The notes below the pieces were generated by a model that was not told the origin of the DNA, made no database searches, and saw nothing but the letters and a program-made list of their open reading frames with translations. Of a stretch of DNA of 16,368 nucleotides, positions 15,516 to 16,368 are shown piece after piece. A program made the position numbers and the translations under genes. Each line of letters opens with the position of its first letter. Position 1 is the first letter of the stretch. This DNA comes from Gammaproteobacteria bacterium (GTDB lineage Bacteria > Pseudomonadota > Gammaproteobacteria > Chromatiales > Chromatiaceae). The DNA is taken from the NCBI GenBank assembly GCA_029287695.1, contig JARFQQ010000206.1:1-16368 (forward strand). Reading direction: 5' to 3'.

Positions 15516-16368
15516 CTAGCTGTTCGTCACGCCCTGGGGCACATGGCCCGTGGGCACATGCTTGCTGGCAGACTGGCAGTGCAGAGGCTGGTCATCAAAA
15601 AAGATGTCGGCGCCGAATGCTTTCAGGAAAGCACTCTTGTCCATGCCTCCCAGGAAGAGTGCCTCGTCGATGCGAATATCCCATGACCTCAGCGTTCTGA
15701 TAACGCGCTCGTGCGCAGGTGCGCCACGTGCAGTGATCAGGACAGTGCGGATCGGAGAGGCATCCGCCGGAAAGATGGTCTGCATCTGGTGAAGCACCGA
15801 GAGGAATTGCTTGAACGGTCCACCTGGCAACGGTTTTTTTGCCGATGCGCGCTCGCTGGCCTCGAAAGCTTCAAGCCCCTGCTCCTGGTAAATCCTTTCC
15901 GCCTCGTCGGAGAAGATGACTGCATCACCATCGAATGCAATGCGCAGGAGCTCATCCTTCCCCCTGAAAGCCGAGGCATCGAGCCCGGGCATGATGGTGG
16001 CAGCAGCCATGCCGGAATCAAGCGCCTCCCTGACATCCCCGGCATTGGCTGACAGAAACAGGTGTGCCCCGAGGGCCCTTGCGTAATCGAAAGGACTCTC
16101 CCCGCCAGTGAAAGCTGCACGCGTGATATTGAGCTGGTGATGGTTGATGGAGTTGAAAACCCTGAGACCTGTATCGGCGCTGTTTCTCGACAGCAGGACG
16201 ATCTCCACCTCGGCGCGGTTTTTCAGCAGGGAGTTCAGTCCGAGCAGCTTTCTGGCAACCGGGAAAGCGATCCCCGGAGCGAGGATTTCATCCTCATGAT
16301 CGATCTGGTACTGGCAGTAGGCGTCGATGCCCTGCTCTTCAAAAATCTGGTGTGACTGGTCGAGATCG
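15516..16368 (-). CDS. 5'-nucleotidase (PF06189-type), partial at the right edge
   Basis: The reading frame is open from the window's right edge to the TAG at 15516, giving about 283 residues without a start. It resembles the cytosolic 5'-nucleotidase family PF06189: LDQSHQIFEEQGIDAYCQYQ, APGIAFPVARKLLGLN and VEIVLLSRNSADTGLRVFNS lead into FTGGESPFDYARALGAHLFLS, FDGDAVIFSDEAERIYQEQG, VLITARGAPAHERVIRTLRSW and FLGGMDKSAFLKAFGADIFFDDQ. The family removes the 5' phosphate from nucleoside monophosphates through an aspartate-based fold like the HAD superfamily. The GTG at 16208 is an internal valine, not the start; the true start lies beyond the window, probably not far, given the family's usual length of around 300 residues. 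Confidence 0.9.
   Translation of the reverse strand, partial: DLDQSHQIFEEQGIDAYCQYQIDHEDEILAPGIAFPVARKLLGLNSLLKNRAEVEIVLLSRNSADTGLRVFNSINHHQLNITRAAFTGGESPFDYARALGAHLFLSANAGDVREALDSGMAAATIMPGLDASAFRGKDELLRIAFDGDAVIFSDEAERIYQEQGLEAFEASERASAKKPLPGGPFKQFLSVLHQMQTIFPADASPIRTVLITARGAPAHERVIRTLRSWDIRIDEALFLGGMDKSAFLKAFGADIFFDDQPLHCQSASKHVPTGHVPQGVTNS

Overview
The window looks like a chromosomal segment from a free-living gammaproteobacterium. Supporting signs are Hda, a YfgD-like ArsC, PerM and SfsA homologues close to the E. coli proteins, the EF-P beta-lysylation genes epmA/efp/epmB, an OxyR with C199/C208 in E. coli numbering, and a FimX-like c-di-GMP protein. A SoxW-like thioredoxin hints at a sulfur-oxidising relative (for example Chromatiales-like), but that affiliation is only an inference. 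I see no rRNA, tRNA, insertion sequence, phage gene or CRISPR array.

Layout. (1) 1-478 is an AT-rich stretch without a convincing gene, carrying repeated GTGAC/GTCAC half-sites; it leads into a small one-pass membrane protein (479-766) ending in a strong terminator (801-830). (2) 919-5624 is a leftward operon of seven genes, each overlapping the next: TlpA-like thiol-disulfide protein, SoxW-like thioredoxin, a short TolC-like protein, an HlyD-type periplasmic adaptor, acylphosphatase, sfsA and oxyR. (3) 5739-7715 is a rightward overlapping operon arsC(yfgD-like)-wrbA-DUF2069-hda, meeting tail-to-tail a leftward set perM, CDP-alcohol phosphatidyltransferase and ibaG (7679-9575). (4) A methyltransferase (9776-10603) faces the epmA-efp pair (10702-12233), and epmB diverges from efp across only 29 bases, so the three-gene EF-P modification cassette is intact. 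(5) A 710-residue FimX-like REC-PAS-GGDEF-EAL protein with all catalytic signatures degraded (13365-15497) converges on a 5'-nucleotidase that runs off the right edge.

How it fits together. Most of the window is housekeeping (replication control, phospholipid synthesis, Fe-S/BolA-type function, EF-P modification). The least ordinary part is the seven-gene operon. It joins two periplasmic thiol-disulfide proteins to an efflux-type adaptor and to a TolC homologue that appears to have lost both beta-strand regions that would form the outer-membrane barrel. That TolC-like protein has exactly two cysteines in its predicted mature part, both in the shortened loop, and the thiol-peroxide sensor OxyR is last in the operon. 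No inner-membrane pump is encoded nearby. If this arrangement is conserved elsewhere it would be a candidate new periplasmic thiol-redox/envelope assembly; from one sequence this is a hypothesis only.
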